Shown here piece by piece: positions 8,467 to 21,627 of a stretch of DNA of 41,806 bases (position 1 is the stretch's first letter; each line of letters starts with the position of its first letter). The position numbers were made by a program, and so were the translations under genes. The notes below the pieces were generated by a model. It saw only the letters and a program-made list of their open reading frames with translations, ran no database searches and had not been told where the DNA came from. This DNA comes from Phaeoceros laevis (Eukaryota; Anthocerotophyta; Anthocerotopsida; Notothyladales): positions 93,862-135,667 of the forward strand of contig JBNGIQ010008712.1 in NCBI GenBank assembly GCA_049999765.1, read 5' to 3'.

Positions 8467-11400
8467 ATGACTGAACGGGAGGACCAAGCGGAGCCGGCGC
8501 GGGTTCGTTTGTTCGTCGGCGGGCTGGCCCCAGGAGTCAGTGCACATGACTTGCAAGAGACACTAGCACGGCTAGGCATCATTCATGATGTTGAGGTGTT
8601 GCCTTGCAAGCAAGGGATGGAGCAGCGAAGTCATCGTGGCTTTGCATATGTTGATTATGAGGGTACTCCAGCCAGCTTGGCGAAGCTTATGAGTGTGGTG
8701 CGTGTATTTCAGTGCACGGCAAGAATTGAGCTCGTTTGGCTGAAGCTATGGGATGCGTTTCCCTAAAACGTACTGAATCTGTGGTGTTGGGAGATTGGCA
8801 GAACAGTACAACGGGTGCAAGTGGAGGGGCGAGAAGCTGCGGATCGAGAAGGCTAAAGAGCACTACCTGGCTAAGCTGCGTCGGGAATGGGAAGCTGACT
8901 CCAATCCCGAGGAAGGGAGAGCAACTCCAAATGAGACCGCAGGGGAGAAAGTCTCAGAGGAGATGCCAGGGTCTAATCTGGCCTCTGCTAGTCGGGAGCT
9001 GAAGACATCTGTTCCCTTGCCGGGACTTCGAATTCTGTTCCCAAATACGACGAAGGTGAACCAGCTTGCTGTTTTGTACTCTGACCTGTTTCGTAGTGCG
9101 AATTGCGTGAACGCTTGTGCTTATGAGAACATTGAATGTGAAGGCCAAAGTGTTGCCATTCAAGGGAACTGGCAAACACAAGTACAGTTTTCGGCGGGAG
9201 GAGAGTCTGCCCTTGCATTTGATTTACAGTGCTATCGATGATGAGCAAGGTCTTGCTTTAGCAAACGGGAAGGCGGAAGCTTCAAAATCTGGTCGCGCAC
9301 ACTCATCGGCAGTGGGTTCGTTAGGGCCACTTCGAGGGTTTGTGGATGACCAGATCATCATGCAACAGCCCCGGAAACGCGACGGAGGAGCTCGGACTTC
9401 TCAGCCCCCTGAGCACGCTTTGAGTGGCCAAGAGTTGGAAGGTAGTTTGTCTTCATCCTTGCTCTCTTGTTTGGTTCTGTTGCCGCAAATGGGAGGGGCA
9501 CCATTCTTAGTTGATTCTGCTCGCGAGTTGCTCAGATAGTTTAAGACAGGAGAGAGAACGACAGCTGGACCTCTTGTCAAAGTTGTTTCCTGAAGAAGTG
9601 GAAGAAGAAGTAGCCAAAGAAATAGAGGATATTGGCAATGAGTCGAGGTTTGTCCTATCCTCCTTTGATTTTTGTGTCTAGGGCCCCACTTCTAGTATAT
9701 TTTCTGTGCATCTGCAGTTGTTGAAGGTTCTGAACTTTTCATTCGAAAACTTGCAGGGATACCGAGATGTTGGAACTGCCAACTTTCAACTATGCAGCTG
9801 GAGCCGGTGAGGCAGATGCTTTGCCCGTGGAAAGTGCTGGCAAGTCTAAGAAACCTGGGATAGGTGAACCGATGGACATCAAGAAAGCATCATCCGTCTC
9901 CAGCCCCTGGGATAGATTATTTGAGGCTGCTGCTGGAGTAGGAATTGCAGAGGATATATCAGATTCAGAAACAGGTGATTTAATGGACAGTGATGGTCCA
10001 GAAGGGGGCACACCCGCCAACGATGGTGAACCCTTACGCATACCAGATACTGACCAAGCATGGAACAAGAAGAAAGTCAACTGGAAAGATCTGCAGGAAG
10101 GAGAAGCGCCAGGAGGAGGAAAGAAGAGGAGGAGGGATCATGTCCTTCAAGAACCCGATCACAGTGAGGCTACTGTCAAGGTGGCAACTAGCACAGTGGA
10201 GAAAAGCAAATCGAGTGGAGACTCATCGAGAGGTGCAAAGAAGAGAAACGAGAACAGCACTCGTTTTGAGTTGGCATTAGAAGATCCAGCGAAGCAAACG
10301 AAGACCTCCGTTGAGGTGCCTCCTGGAAAATTGGAGGGAGAGGATTTTGTCGCAAAACAAAGTACTGCAGCTTTTTATGCCAACAATATGGTCCAGGAGG
10401 CAGTCCCTGAGGAGTTAACGATTGAGAGAGTCTCTGGTCTTTCAAGTGACAGCAGGATGGAGAAATGGAAAAGGATGTTCGAAGCTGCAGAGGTCGTGCA
10501 TGTCCCGGGCCTGGAGGAAACCACTTCCAGGTTAAAATATGACGAGGCTGTGGTGGCAGAAGTGCCTGAACAGAACCAAGGTGAGCCTTCTGTCAGTCAG
10601 ACGGCCCCTGTAATCCAAGAGGAAGAATCCCAGGAACAGAAGTGGAAGAGGATTTTCGAGGCCGCCGGCGGTGGGTTTGAAGTTCCAGCAACAGGTTCAT
10701 CCATACAAAGTCCTGAAAAAGAGACGGACGGTCATATTGGGGCACCGGAGTTTCTGGGTAATCTTTCTGTAGTAACAGTACCGAATCGAACACCCAAGGC
10801 GAAGTGTGCTCGCTCCAAGACAGCGGATAAAGACTGCAACGGGGTCACAAGCACAGGGTCAGGAGCTGAGCAGTATCCTAACATCAGTGAACCTGAGATG
10901 CATTTATTGCTGCCACAGATAGATTCCGAGAACCTGGAGGGTTCAGCTGGGAAGTCATGGCACAGTGCCGGTCCTGAAGTGGACACTGACCAATCCAGGA
11001 GTCAGCCCGACCTGGTCGATTCTGAGAGGGACAGGGCCACCGGTGCTGCAAGTTGCTGCGAGGCACATGGCGCTCCCCCTCCAAATGAATTGCATACAAC
11101 AGCTGCTACACCTGAAGTGGACGTCACTGCGAAGTGGATGCAAAAGGCATCTTGGAAGTCCCTTGTGGGTGAGAACGGAGTCGTGGGTTTTTTATTAGGC
11201 AGGACGGTTGCCCTTGATCTGCCCCTACAAAAACCATGGGCGGCCACTGATGAAATGGTTACACCTTCCTTGGCCATCAAGCAGCTTCCTGTGACTGCTG
11301 ACAAGACTGGGCAGAAGCAGCCATCAAAGCCGGTGCATAGCAGTCGTGCCGTGCACAAAGCTGGTACAAGTGCGATGAGGACAGATGTAGAACTTGGGAT

Positions 11401-11614
11401 GGACGCAGGGAAAGGAGAGGCCAGTGGGTTGACTAGCGTTGTTAATCCCGGCCCGGATTCCGGAGAGGAGTGTACTTTTATGCGCTCCGAAACGGCCTAC
11501 CTGGACTGGGTAACCTCCAAATCGAAGCTCAAAGTAGACTGCAAGGCCAAGCACAAGGCAGCCAAGCGGCAGATAAGGCGGATGCGCCCTCCTCGCAAAA
11601 TCTTGCTGTCATAG
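8467..11614 (+). CDS. NOL8/ROS3-like RRM protein (probable nucleolar RNA-binding protein)
   Basis: There are five exons: 8467-8697, 8807-9055, 9144-9441, 9536-9647 and 9757-11614. The phases close to 915 residues. An RRM spans about residues 12-95, with RNP2-like VRLFVGGL and RNP1 RGFAYVDY. Then come YNGCKWRGEKLRIEKAKEHY and LPFKGTGKHKYSFRR, which match the layout of Arabidopsis ROS3 and animal NOL8. An acidic helix follows (QLDLLSKLFPEEVEEEVAKE), then a long low-complexity region ending in a basic tail (KAAKRQIRRMRPPRK). Three short repeats sit in that region: PWDRLFEAA, KWKRMFEAA and KWKRIFEAA (Trp at about residues 348, 534 and 593). NOL8 is nucleolar and linked to rRNA processing; ROS3 acts with the DNA demethylase ROS1. 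Which role applies here is unknown. The telo-box promoter favours ribosome biogenesis. Confidence 0.82.
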
Positions 11615-14600
11615 CCTCCTCCAGATGGCGCCTGATTTGTAAAGACACCACCTCCTTGTGGCCGCACGTGAGGTTCCCCAGCAGGGAATGATGGAGGGAA
11701 TGATGGAGAATATTATGTATATGTTAGTGAGCCGGCGGAGCCCGCCCCTAACTATTAACGAGGTTAATAGAGGGCAGGCGACGGCCGCAAATGACGGCTA
11801 AGACCGTTCGAGTTAATCTAAAAGAAGTTTTCGCGAGGCACTATGGGCTTAGCCGGGCGAGCCGGCCAATCCCTATGTCGAGCTACGTACTTTTACGTTG
11901 CTACAATTGTACTCGGCCACCACTCTGCACCGGTTTTCTGCATGCTTAGATGCCCAAATCCTACACGCTAGTTGGGCAGCGGTGAAGCACGAAAGAAAGA
12001 GCTCCCAGAAGCGCATTACCAGGCATGGCTGGATTTGGTGCCATGCCCCACCTGTACGCGACAGTGGTTGCAGGTTCTCCCTGCTGCCATAGCCGCCTGC
12101 TCCCACTAGCTGCTGCGGCTTTTGTTTAACTGCAGATTGCGGGAGATTTACGGCCTCCGATTCGGGATAAGCAAAGAAAGCAAGCAAGCAGCAGCCGTAG
12201 AGGACGATTCTGGAGGGAGGCGCTATCCAGCAGGGGGCCCAGGCCAGGACGGGCAGCTTCTAGTTTCAGAACGCTATCATAGCCTGCAGCGCTGCTTTTC
12301 CCGAGCGGGGGTAGACTAGCTGCGCCCGCACTCACTTCCGGAACCTGGTGTTCTGTTGCTTGAGAAGCCGGGCACTCGAGTGCGCTGTCCCTGTAGCGTA
12401 GGTCTCTCACCTGGAGGAAAGAGGCCACACTCTTCGTGTCCCTCTTCTCGCTGCCATTTTTTTAGTGAAGTACAGCTCCGAGCTTGCTCCCTCGCTGCAT
12501 AGCGTACTCGTGCCTTCGTGTGCTTGACAACACTTCTTAAAGAAGTGTAAACAGAACTGTTCAGACGAATGTCGTATGATGAAACAGACACGACTACAGT
12601 TAGACGTCGAAACCTCCTTCACCGAACCTCCTTCACCGACTGATAGTCAAACGGGTAACCAGTGCAATAACAAGCGACAATAACCATATAAGGTCATACC
12701 TATTACCTTCTAAACCTACTTCAGGGTTGCATTTCAAATTCCTCAAGCAGAAAAGTATTCCATACAAAGAAGGGAGGGAGTTTTTTTCACATTGATTGAC
12801 TGATACTTTGTCATTAGGTGAAGATTGGAAAATAGGTGAAAATTGGAAAATAATGTTCATGGACAAACCAAAGCACAATAGCAAATCTTATCAATATCAC
12901 TTGAGAAAGATCATTGTGTTTTTGAAATGGAACAAGTAAAAGATCACAAAGCAAAGCGACCTTGAGAGGTACATCAAGAAACATAATAAAGTACTCACAT
13001 TACAACTACACACCGAGCAAGATGTCAAGGATAAAGCAAGCACTTGAGAAAGACACGAACGAACATAACAAAGTACTCACGGAATAACTTGACATGGAGA
13101 AAGATGTCAAAGAACATAGCAAATGAACATAACAGAGTACTCACGGAATAACTTAACATGGAGAAAGATGTCAAAGAACAAAGCAAATCACTCACGGAAT
13201 AGGATGACGTTGGGAAGGAAGAATGGAGAAAGATGTCAAAGAACAAGCAAATCACTCACGGAATAGGGTGACATTGAGAATGAAGACTCGAGAAAGATGT
13301 CAAAGAACAAAGCAAATCACTCACGAAATAAGGTGATGCTGAGAAGAAAGAATAGAGTGACGTTGAGAAAGAATATATTATATTACATATAACGATCTGA
13401 TTTGAAAGAAAAGTACATCATACCGACAGTGCAACATTCGCTGCAAAAGAGCCCAATTGAGAGCACCATGTACGTCTTCCGACAGCACAATATTTGCGTC
13501 ACACCACCTGTTGAACATCATGACTCGATGGAGACGGTATGTGTATCATTCCAGCATGGTGAGCGGGGGTGCCGTTAGAATGTAGAACCTAGACTTGGAT
13601 GGCAGTATTGTGATTATGAGTATGATTCAATCAAGCTAGCTAGTAGGTCACTTTTACTCTTAGAGATCTCTCTTTGAGAAGGGTCAAAAGGTGGTGGAAT
13701 AGACAATCTCATTTGCAGTGCTCACGGATGAAGACAAGTAAGGTTGATAAATGTCAGGACCTGCTGCGTCTCGGAAAAGGGGACAGACAAGTCGGTTGTT
13801 AAATGTCAATCGGGGCGGGTTGAGTGACAAACAAAGTCGTGACGGTCGCAGGTTGGAGCTGGGGAAGGGACGGAAGAAGGACAGCGGTCGGGTTCGAACC
13901 GGAGCTCGGCGTACCTCGGCTGCCTCCAGCCTTCCGCTCGGTCCTGAGCCTCGGCGGTGCTGTGGCAGGGAGCAGAGCGGAGACAGCCAGCCAGCAGCAG
14001 AGCCGGAAGCAGCACCGGCAGGGGCTTGATCTGCCTCTCCGGTCCGGCGTGTCATTCTGCTCCTCCCTCTGTCTCTCCTGCCTGCCTGCCTGCTTGCCCG
14101 ACGGAGCGCCCCCGCCGGCGGCTGTCCAGGTGGATCACCGCTACCTGCCGGCCGTGAATGCCAGCGGCAACTGGTGTGCGTCCCCGCAGTGCATGCACCA
14201 CAGCCCCTACTGATACGAAGATTGGATTTGCTGGATTGTGCTGCTGAGATCGTTAGCTGCCAGCCAGGGCGGGGATGGAGAGGCTGGAGGCGTAGGATGC
14301 GGTGCGGGCATTACTGGCTGCTGCGCCCGGCACATGTGCGGCCTCAAGGGCAGGTGGAGTATGGTTGTCCGGGCGGGCACGGAGGCTGTGTGTATGCGCG
14401 CCCGGGTGGAATCGGGAGGCTGCTGTAAGCTCGCTGCGGGTGTAGAGCGTGCGTGTGAGCGACTATAGGCGGGCGCACCTGGTGCAGGCTGCCTGCGGAA
14501 TTCTCCGCGCATGAGATCTTGTGCTGCTTAACTGTTTCTGCGCTGGAGGAATGCCTTGCGCCTGGTGACCGACGTTGCCGCCTGGGGCCAATTGTAACTG

Positions 14601-14842
14601 CTGATTTGCAGTAGCTCAGGCTCCGCCTTGGGATGGTCGTCTGAGTGAATGGTGTAATTTTGGGGGAATGCAGAGGTGTTGTGTGCCTGGGAGCGCTGCT
14701 GGCAAGTAGTGAAGTCTGTCGAAGCACAGGGGAAGCTGAGTTTTGGCGACAATTTGCATCTCTGGATCATGGACGACTCGGCTCTGGATTCATCTCCCAG
14801 TGTGTGATGGTGTGATTTTCGTCTGCTGACCCGCATAGAGTC
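11615..14842. other. Gene-free stretch with tandem repeats, then GC-rich kinase leader
   Basis: No supported gene. About 11.7-12.6 kb is mixed sequence, including a perfect 7-base inverted repeat (CTATTAA...TTAATAG, 11752-11770). About 12.6-13.7 kb is AT-rich and holds the degenerate tandem array annotated separately. From about 13.75 kb the composition becomes GC-rich, with several short open frames and no domain; this is best read as promoter and 5' leader of the kinase gene starting at 14843, with upstream ATGs present (for example at 14769). Confidence 0.45.
13040..13345 (+). repeat. Degenerate tandem array, 51-65-base units
   Basis: The block ACTCACGGAATA... AGAAAGATGTCAAAGAACA...GCAAATC recurs. 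CTCACG begins at about 13076, 13140, 13191, 13255 and 13320, giving spacings of 64, 51, 64 and 65 bases. Copies diverge by substitutions and small indels. Weaker fragments of the same words extend upstream to about 12950 and downstream to about 13370. Confidence 0.85.
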
Positions 14843-17800
14843 ATGGAGGAGAAGAAAACCTACCCTGTGGTGGCCTCGGGCTACAAGCTTTTGGAAGAAG
14901 TAGGGCAAGGTGTGAGCGCCACTGTGTATCGTGCAACCTGTATACCGTTCAACGAGATTGTGGCCATTAAGAGCCTGGATCTAGAGAAGTGCAACAGTAA
15001 TCTGGTACGCTGCTAAATTTTCAAGCTTCGCTAGGAAGAATTGTTTCTCGAAATCTGTCGACTACTCCGCGGTGCAATTCCACCTGTAACATGTCAATTG
15101 CGTTGTACCCTTGGTGTGTAGGGTGTAGAATTGAAAGTTCTTGTTAACTCTGCTGTCCGTCAGGACGTGTAGGAGCTCGGCTGTCAAGTTCTCTCTTGTT
15201 TGCTTGTAATTTCATCAGTAGGGTTCAGTAAGGGTCGCCTGGAGGTTTGAGCTGTGTATGTACGTGGGGCAGGCTCCAGTGTTTAATTAACCTGGATTGG
15301 GTCTGACTAGGGTCAGCTCCTCTGATGTGGATTTTACCTCCCAAGAGTTTGTATTTTGCTATGACGGTCCGATGTTTCTGTTTTTCTTGCACACTTTCCA
15401 GCAGTAGCTAGCTCCTAGATCCTCTAGCTCCATGGCTTGCAATGAGCTTGAGTTCCGGAGTGGGCTGTCGGGTCTCCAATTCGTAAGGACAAGCTTCCTG
15501 TATCTGTCCGTTGAGGCTACCTCAGTTTCTCAACTGTGTATATCAACACCTCAGCCTCAACACTGGTTTGGTTGCAATAGAGAGTTCAGCGTTTGGGAGC
15601 CCTGGCCGTTATTGCAAACGTTCCCTTATTTGATTGTCCACTTTCTGCTTATCAGTTACACCACAGCTTTCCCTGCATAATCTGTGGTTGAATGTGGTGC
15701 TGCACAGGATGAAATTCGAAGAGAAGCACAGACAATGAGCCTCATTAGCCATCCAAATGTTGTCAAGGCTCACTGCTCATTTGTTGTCGACCAGAGTTTA
15801 TGGGTAGTAATGCCCTATATGTCTGGAGGTTCTTGTTTGCACATTATGAAGGCAGCATATCCTGATGGGTTCGACGAACCAATGATTGCTACCGTTCTGA
15901 AGGAGTCACTGAAAGCCCTGGAGTATCTCCACCGCCATGGACATATTCATCGAGATGTGAAGGTAATGATGATCACTCTTGATTGGTATTGTGGGATGTC
16001 GTCATCGCTACGCCTGCTTATTACTGGACAACACATTTGACTTCACATTCCAGGCTGGAAATATTTTGGTGGACACCAACGGAGTAGTTAAGCTTGGAGA
16101 CTTCGGTGTCTCAGCTTGCATGTTCGATACTGGAGACAGACAGCGTTCACGGAACACCTTTGTGGGAACTCCCTGCTGGTATGCGCATCTGAACCTCCAG
16201 CATTTGTCCTGTCTTCATCACAGTCCGGTAGCACTTTTAGGCTGTTGACCTAACTGAACCACCTCTACATTCATTGGAGAGTTCAGGTCTGTTTTACTGA
16301 TGGTAGTATGAACTCTCAGGATGGCACCTGAAGTTATGGAGCAGCTACACGGTTACGATTTCAAGTAAGCCATATCTGGAGGTTGTCATATGTTTGCCAG
16401 GTTACGAGTCTCAGTTGTGAGGATCTGGGGGTTGCATCTAACTCATGACTGGTTGGCTACAGGGCTGACATATGGTCCTTCGGGATAACTGCCTTGGAGC
16501 TGGCTCATGGTCATGCCCCTTTCTCCAAGTACCCCCCTATGAAGGTAAATTACTACCTCATTGTGGTCGGATGAAGGCATACTCTGCCTCATGGTTGTCC
16601 GTTGACAAGGAACCGTTCCCCAAATGCAAGATTGTTTACTGAGCGTCAATTGCTTCCCGAGCAGACTAAGAGATCTTTGCAGCATCAATGCCTTATTTGC
16701 CAGCTGTAAATCTTCCATTTTTGAAATGTCATTTTCAATCAGGTGTTGCTTATGACCTTGCAAAATGCTCCGCCAGGTCTTGATTATGAAAGAGATAAGC
16801 GGTTCTCTAAGGTTAGCATCAATTGTGGCATATTAAGTGGTGGCTGATCATGTATTTGGAAGCTACCATGTCTTTCCTTTGGTCCTACAGTAGTTTGTTG
16901 CTTCTTGAGGATGACTCTAGTGGCCCCCTAAACCCTAAAATGTTTTCCTTGTTGTTCATTCAGTCCTTCAAGGAGATGATAGCAATGTGCTTAGTAAAGG
17001 ATCCTTCGAAGAGGCCCACTGCAGAAAAGCTGTTAAAGCACTCTTTCTTCAAGCATTCACGCTCTTCTGACTATATCTCTCGACACGTGCTAGAGGGGCT
17101 ACCCCCTCTTTGGGAGCGTGTGAAGTCGTTGAAGGTAAGGACTGTCTGTGTCAAGAATTATTTGCAGCCAGTTCACATCATTATTGCAGTGAAATTTACT
17201 GGTGGCTTATCCAGTGATGTGACTCTTTGCATAGATCAAAGATGCTGCGCGTCTTGCACAAAAGAAGATGCCATATGGGGAGCAGGAAGAGAAGTCACAG
17301 GTGCCAGTTTTCAATATGATGGTTTGCTTGGATTTGTGATGGCTACTGACGTTCTCTATACCTGCTCTCAGTTTTCTGTCTTCTCCCATCGGGGCCCTGT
17401 ACAGAGCTATGTAGGCCTGAGAGGTTGCAACCGATGTTGATGTGTGTGTTCACTACTCGCAGAAAGAGTATCAGAGGGGAGTAAGTAGCTGGAACTTCAA
17501 TGTAGAGGATTTGAAGGCTCAGGCAGCTTTGGTATGCTTTCCCAACTTGTTGAATTGCTTTTGTGCCTCTGCAGTTTATACTTCTGTTATGATGATGCCT
17601 ATACTGTGACGGCTGTGATTATCATATCAAGATTCAAGATGATGGCGAGCCAGCAGTACCGAAAGTTGTCGAGGAAGAGGAGCAAACAAAGTTACGGTCG
17701 TACAGAGAAAGTGACGACTCAACTGATGCCTCGACACCTTTGGCTAATTTCTCTCCTCAACTCTCTCTCTCTCGAGATGCTGACAAACTGCCCTTGCCAA

Positions 17801-20800
17801 GCTCTACCAAAACTGAAACCGATGTAAGATCTGTTGCATTGGGTTTATTGGTACATGACTGTAGAATGAAACCAAGGTTGTATGTGGTGAAGCAGCTGAT
17901 TTGCATGCTCCAGGATTTTTGCATTACTGCATGAAGGATAATCTAATCGGTACTTTGATCCCATGCACAGATTGGGGATCGTGTTTCAAGGGTTCACACT
18001 GGGTCTTTGCAAGCTTCCACACAGGCCAAGTCAAATGGTCCCAGGTATGCATGAAGATTCTGCTGCCCAAGAGCGACCCAAAACTGTTAAATCTCCTGTA
18101 ACTCTGTAGAGGTGTATGTGGAAGACGTATCTGGGGTCTACTTAGCTGTCATTCTTGCTTAATGGGTACTGTAGTAAGAGTAAAGCATGCCCAAGGCATG
18201 GGTGTTACAGCCTCTGCTCGAGAGAGATGTTGATGTGGTTGATCTCTAATCACGCTACATCAGAATGTTCTGGTTTCATCTGAGACCTTTCATCACGGCC
18301 TTGGGACGGTCTGGTAGTTAGGGGGGCTTATGTTACTTGGAAGGTAACTGTTGCTATGTTCTGTCTACTTCTAGGTCTGGACCGCAGCCTCTGGGGAGGA
18401 AAGAGCCCAAGCATATGTGAGTTCCTATTTCTAAGAATGGCATGGGCTTATGTTCTTCTGTCCTTTTTCTGCTTTGATCACTGTTTAGGCTTGGACAAGT
18501 TTACAGAGGCTGCCACTCAGTTGTAGCTTTAACGTCTTTCAGGTCCTGATGGGTTTTCAGTGGGGAGACCTTCTATGCACCCCCTTGCTGAATGAGTATC
18601 TGCAAAGAAATTTGTGGGTCAGAAACTAATGTAGTGTTAGCTTGTTGGTGCAACAGTGGGCGATTTGATGTGTTTGAAGATGACGGCAGCCTGGGGAGCC
18701 CAGGCTGGCATGAAAGCAGCAGGCCATCAGACCTCCGCCGGTCTGAATCGGTTCGGGATGTTCGGGAGGTCCGAGACACAAGCGATTTCCGAAAATTTGA
18801 CGAGAGAAGAGAAAATCTAAAGCGTGATGAAAGGGACCGAGAAGATCATCGTAGGCCAGCAAGTGGACCTCTTATTGCAGATCATGTAGTTTCCTCGTAT
18901 AGAGGTCGTGAAGATGACAAAGATAGGTTAGTCACCTGGAGCATATCGTGGAGTCTCTGGCAGCTGGTGCACTGTGTTTGTGGTGGACTTTAGATGCTTG
19001 AAACCTTGCTAATTGGTTGTTTCATTATCAGGGATAGGGACCATCGGTCTTCAAATCGATCAGCGGAGGATATCAGAAATGCTCACTACAGAGAACGTGG
19101 GGCTAATAGTGGGCCTTTGTCGTCAGCAGGTGCTCCATTCCCAGAGTGCCGACCTGCTGCAAATGGGGCTTCGTCCCGACCAGGTGTGATGAACTTATTT
19201 CAGTCCCTAGTTGGTTGCAGCACAGTTGACCCACAGGTTACTTGAAAGTGGCAGTCTATGTGTCTCTTGGTATTGTGTTCTGGGCCATACTGAAGCTTTT
19301 GCAACTCCAGGAAGCAAGGAAGGTTCAGAGGAGAAAGTGAAAGGGCCTGTGATCCAAAAGAAGGGCCGCTTTTCTGTAACAACATCAGATGATGTGGACA
19401 TGCCTGAGGTATGATATCTTTTGGGCGTCCGTGCAGGATATGGTGAGAGTGCGAGCAGGGTTAGGTTAATGGGTAGCTGGGCTGGTCAAGTGGTTCCTGT
19501 TACAAGAGGAAATAGTGATGATCGAATGATTCATATCTTTCAGGAAGTCCATCATACAAGTTCACGAACAAAAGGGAGCACCCAGGTCGGTGATTGATCA
19601 TTTTGTATCGTTTTTTAGTGGTCAACATTTTTTTCTCTTTCTCGTAAGGGGGGTTTTCNNNNNNNNNNNNNNNNNNNNNNNNNNNNNNNNNNNNNNNNNN
19701 NNNNNNNNNNNNNNNNNNNNNNNNNNNNNNNNNNNNNNNNNNNNNNNNNNNNNNNNNNACAGGTTTTCTTGGGGGGATTATTCTGCACAGTCTTAGAGAA
19801 GAATGCCTGGGGCACCCTGGCCCTCTTATGATTTAAAAAAGTCGCTGCACCTGAAACGCTTTTGCAGACCGCTTTGCTTCACAAGTCTGCCAGTGTCGGT
19901 GACTGGTCATCAGATCGGAGGATCTCTGTATGCTACCAGCCCCTGTAATCCTCTGTGTCTATTGGTCAATTTCTCATGTGGAGAGAATGTGGAGAAATTT
20001 TGAGGCCTTAAGGCCTTAGAACCTTATGTATTTTTTGTTGTTTCTTTGTCGAGTGCTCCTGTACTCCTGACACTCCGCTTCTGGTCCATCTGGAAAGCCA
20101 GAGTGACACCGTATCAGGTGTGACCTTGTGAGCTTGCAATTTGTCGGATCTTTAGAGGGCACTCTGGCAAGAGACTGTTGTGTTCATGGACGTTCTGCAA
20201 TATCGCCTTGAAAGGCATTATGCTCTTTCAAGATGGGGTGGAGGACACTTGGATGTCTGTTCATGTGAAGAAATTAAGTCAATCGATGGATTGATGGGTT
20301 TACCTGTCCTTCTCTGTAGAGTTAACGGGATGCAGGAGTATGCCTTCTTGTAGATTGTCTTGTGGTGTGATGCAAGATTTGGCAAGGCTCCACAGAGTGT
20401 ATGGAATGGTGCGGGATTTGGCAAGTCTTGGCACGAAAGGGTGTCCATGTGGTGTGGCAGTGAGTTGTTCCCATAAGCATATGATACGACAAATCAGCTC
20501 CCCTCTTCTAATCTGGTGCTTGGACTGTAGCCATGTCAGTGTGTGATGGTGGGTTGTACCTCAAGTTTTATGGTTGCTTTTATGTGCAGCAATTTACACA
20601 AGTTACACAATCCACGACATCCTTTTCTCATCAATCTGCACAAGTTCCTGCTAGCGCACCCACAGTACCAGTGTCAACGGTCATGTCTCATCTACAAAAT
20701 GTGTACAACCATGGGGTTGTCCAGCAGGTACTGTTGGGCTTCGCATTTTTTCGGCTACTAATAGATGCTCTTGCTTCAGAAGAGCATTGCTGAGACTTCC

Positions 20801-21627
20801 TGTTGGCATGGCAGGACTTGATTTTGAGCATTATCAGTAACCTCAGCTCAGGCGACGTCTCTTCTGGTGAGTGATGTGCTGCAAATTGATGTAAGGATCA
20901 CAGTTTCTTTCTTGCTGTGTGAAAACTGGACTGGAAAGGACTATATATGTTGGGCTTGACTTGTAGGAGATCAGCGGAATCACAGCAGTTCCAAGCACTT
21001 TCCTCGAAGTGCGAGCGGTGGCCCTTCCGAAACTCCTGTACGGTGGATCCCTTGTCCACCTATATGATATGTTTCAAAAATGTGGTTTGCGGTCTGGTTG
21101 CTAGGACGCTGGTTGGTAGGAGGTTGAGATGACTTAATCTTGAGTGTATCTTACTTGATTTGCCAGATGGAGCCTGCAAGTGAAAGGGAACGGGAATTGA
21201 TGCACCAGCTTGCAGAACTACAAAGCAGGTAGATGTGGTGGTCTGAAGAAGAGTGTGCAGCTAGAGGACTGACGAGTTTGATTTGCAAAGGTGGTGGTGT
21301 GTGTGGAGTGCATTGGGGGATGACATGCAGATTTTGAAATGAAAAAATGTCCTCGTCACTGTGCTTCTAATGAGTTTGTATCCTTGTTTTGTAGATTTGC
21401 TAATTCCATGGTTGATTTGACCAACCTGAAGATGAGGAATGTACAGGTAAGTGAGTTTCTTTTTTTGCTTGTTGGGTTTAAAGATCTCCTGGTTTGCCGG
21501 AGCTCAGATTTGCTGATAGTTGAAACACTCTTCTTGCGTGCAGCTCGAGAGGCAATTAAATGCTATCTATAACAAGGAGGAAGAGGAAAGAATACGTAGG
21601 GAGGAAGCTGCAAAAGAGGATGGTTGA
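14843..21627 (+). CDS. STE20/GCK FRAY-type protein kinase (BLUS1/fray2-like)
   Basis: There are 22 exons: 14843-15004, 15708-15962, 16054-16178, 16320-16364, 16463-16544, 16743-16811, 16964-17134, 17235-17300, 17463-17531, 17632-17823, 17971-18044, 18375-18416, 18657-18926, 19032-19183, 19311-19408, 19544-19585, 20590-20727, 20815-20866, 20967-21037, 21167-21228, 21395-21446 and 21544-21627. The phases close to 790 residues. The kinase domain is about residues 14-275: GQGVSATV loop, K43, HRDVK (D137), DFG (D155), activation-loop T174 in NTFVGTPCW, then MAPEV. All catalytic residues are present. FRAY-type [20 protein letters not shown] follows, then two GRFxV motifs (GRFDV, KKGRFSV) and a C-terminal coiled coil. 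Relatives act in osmotic/ion control and, for BLUS1, blue-light stomatal signalling. The N gap lies in the intron after exon 16; a phase-0 exon could be hidden there. Confidence 0.85.
19659..19758. other. Assembly gap of 100 N
   Basis: Exactly 100 undetermined bases, a conventional scaffold gap, so the true length is unknown. It falls in the intron between kinase exons ending at 19585 and starting at 20590. Both flanking exons are phase 0 at this junction, so the model is consistent without a missing exon but does not exclude one. Confidence 0.98.

Noticed and set aside
13880-13905. GGGTTCGAACC, resembling a tRNA B box
   Set aside because: No A box, anticodon arm or acceptor-stem pairing around it.
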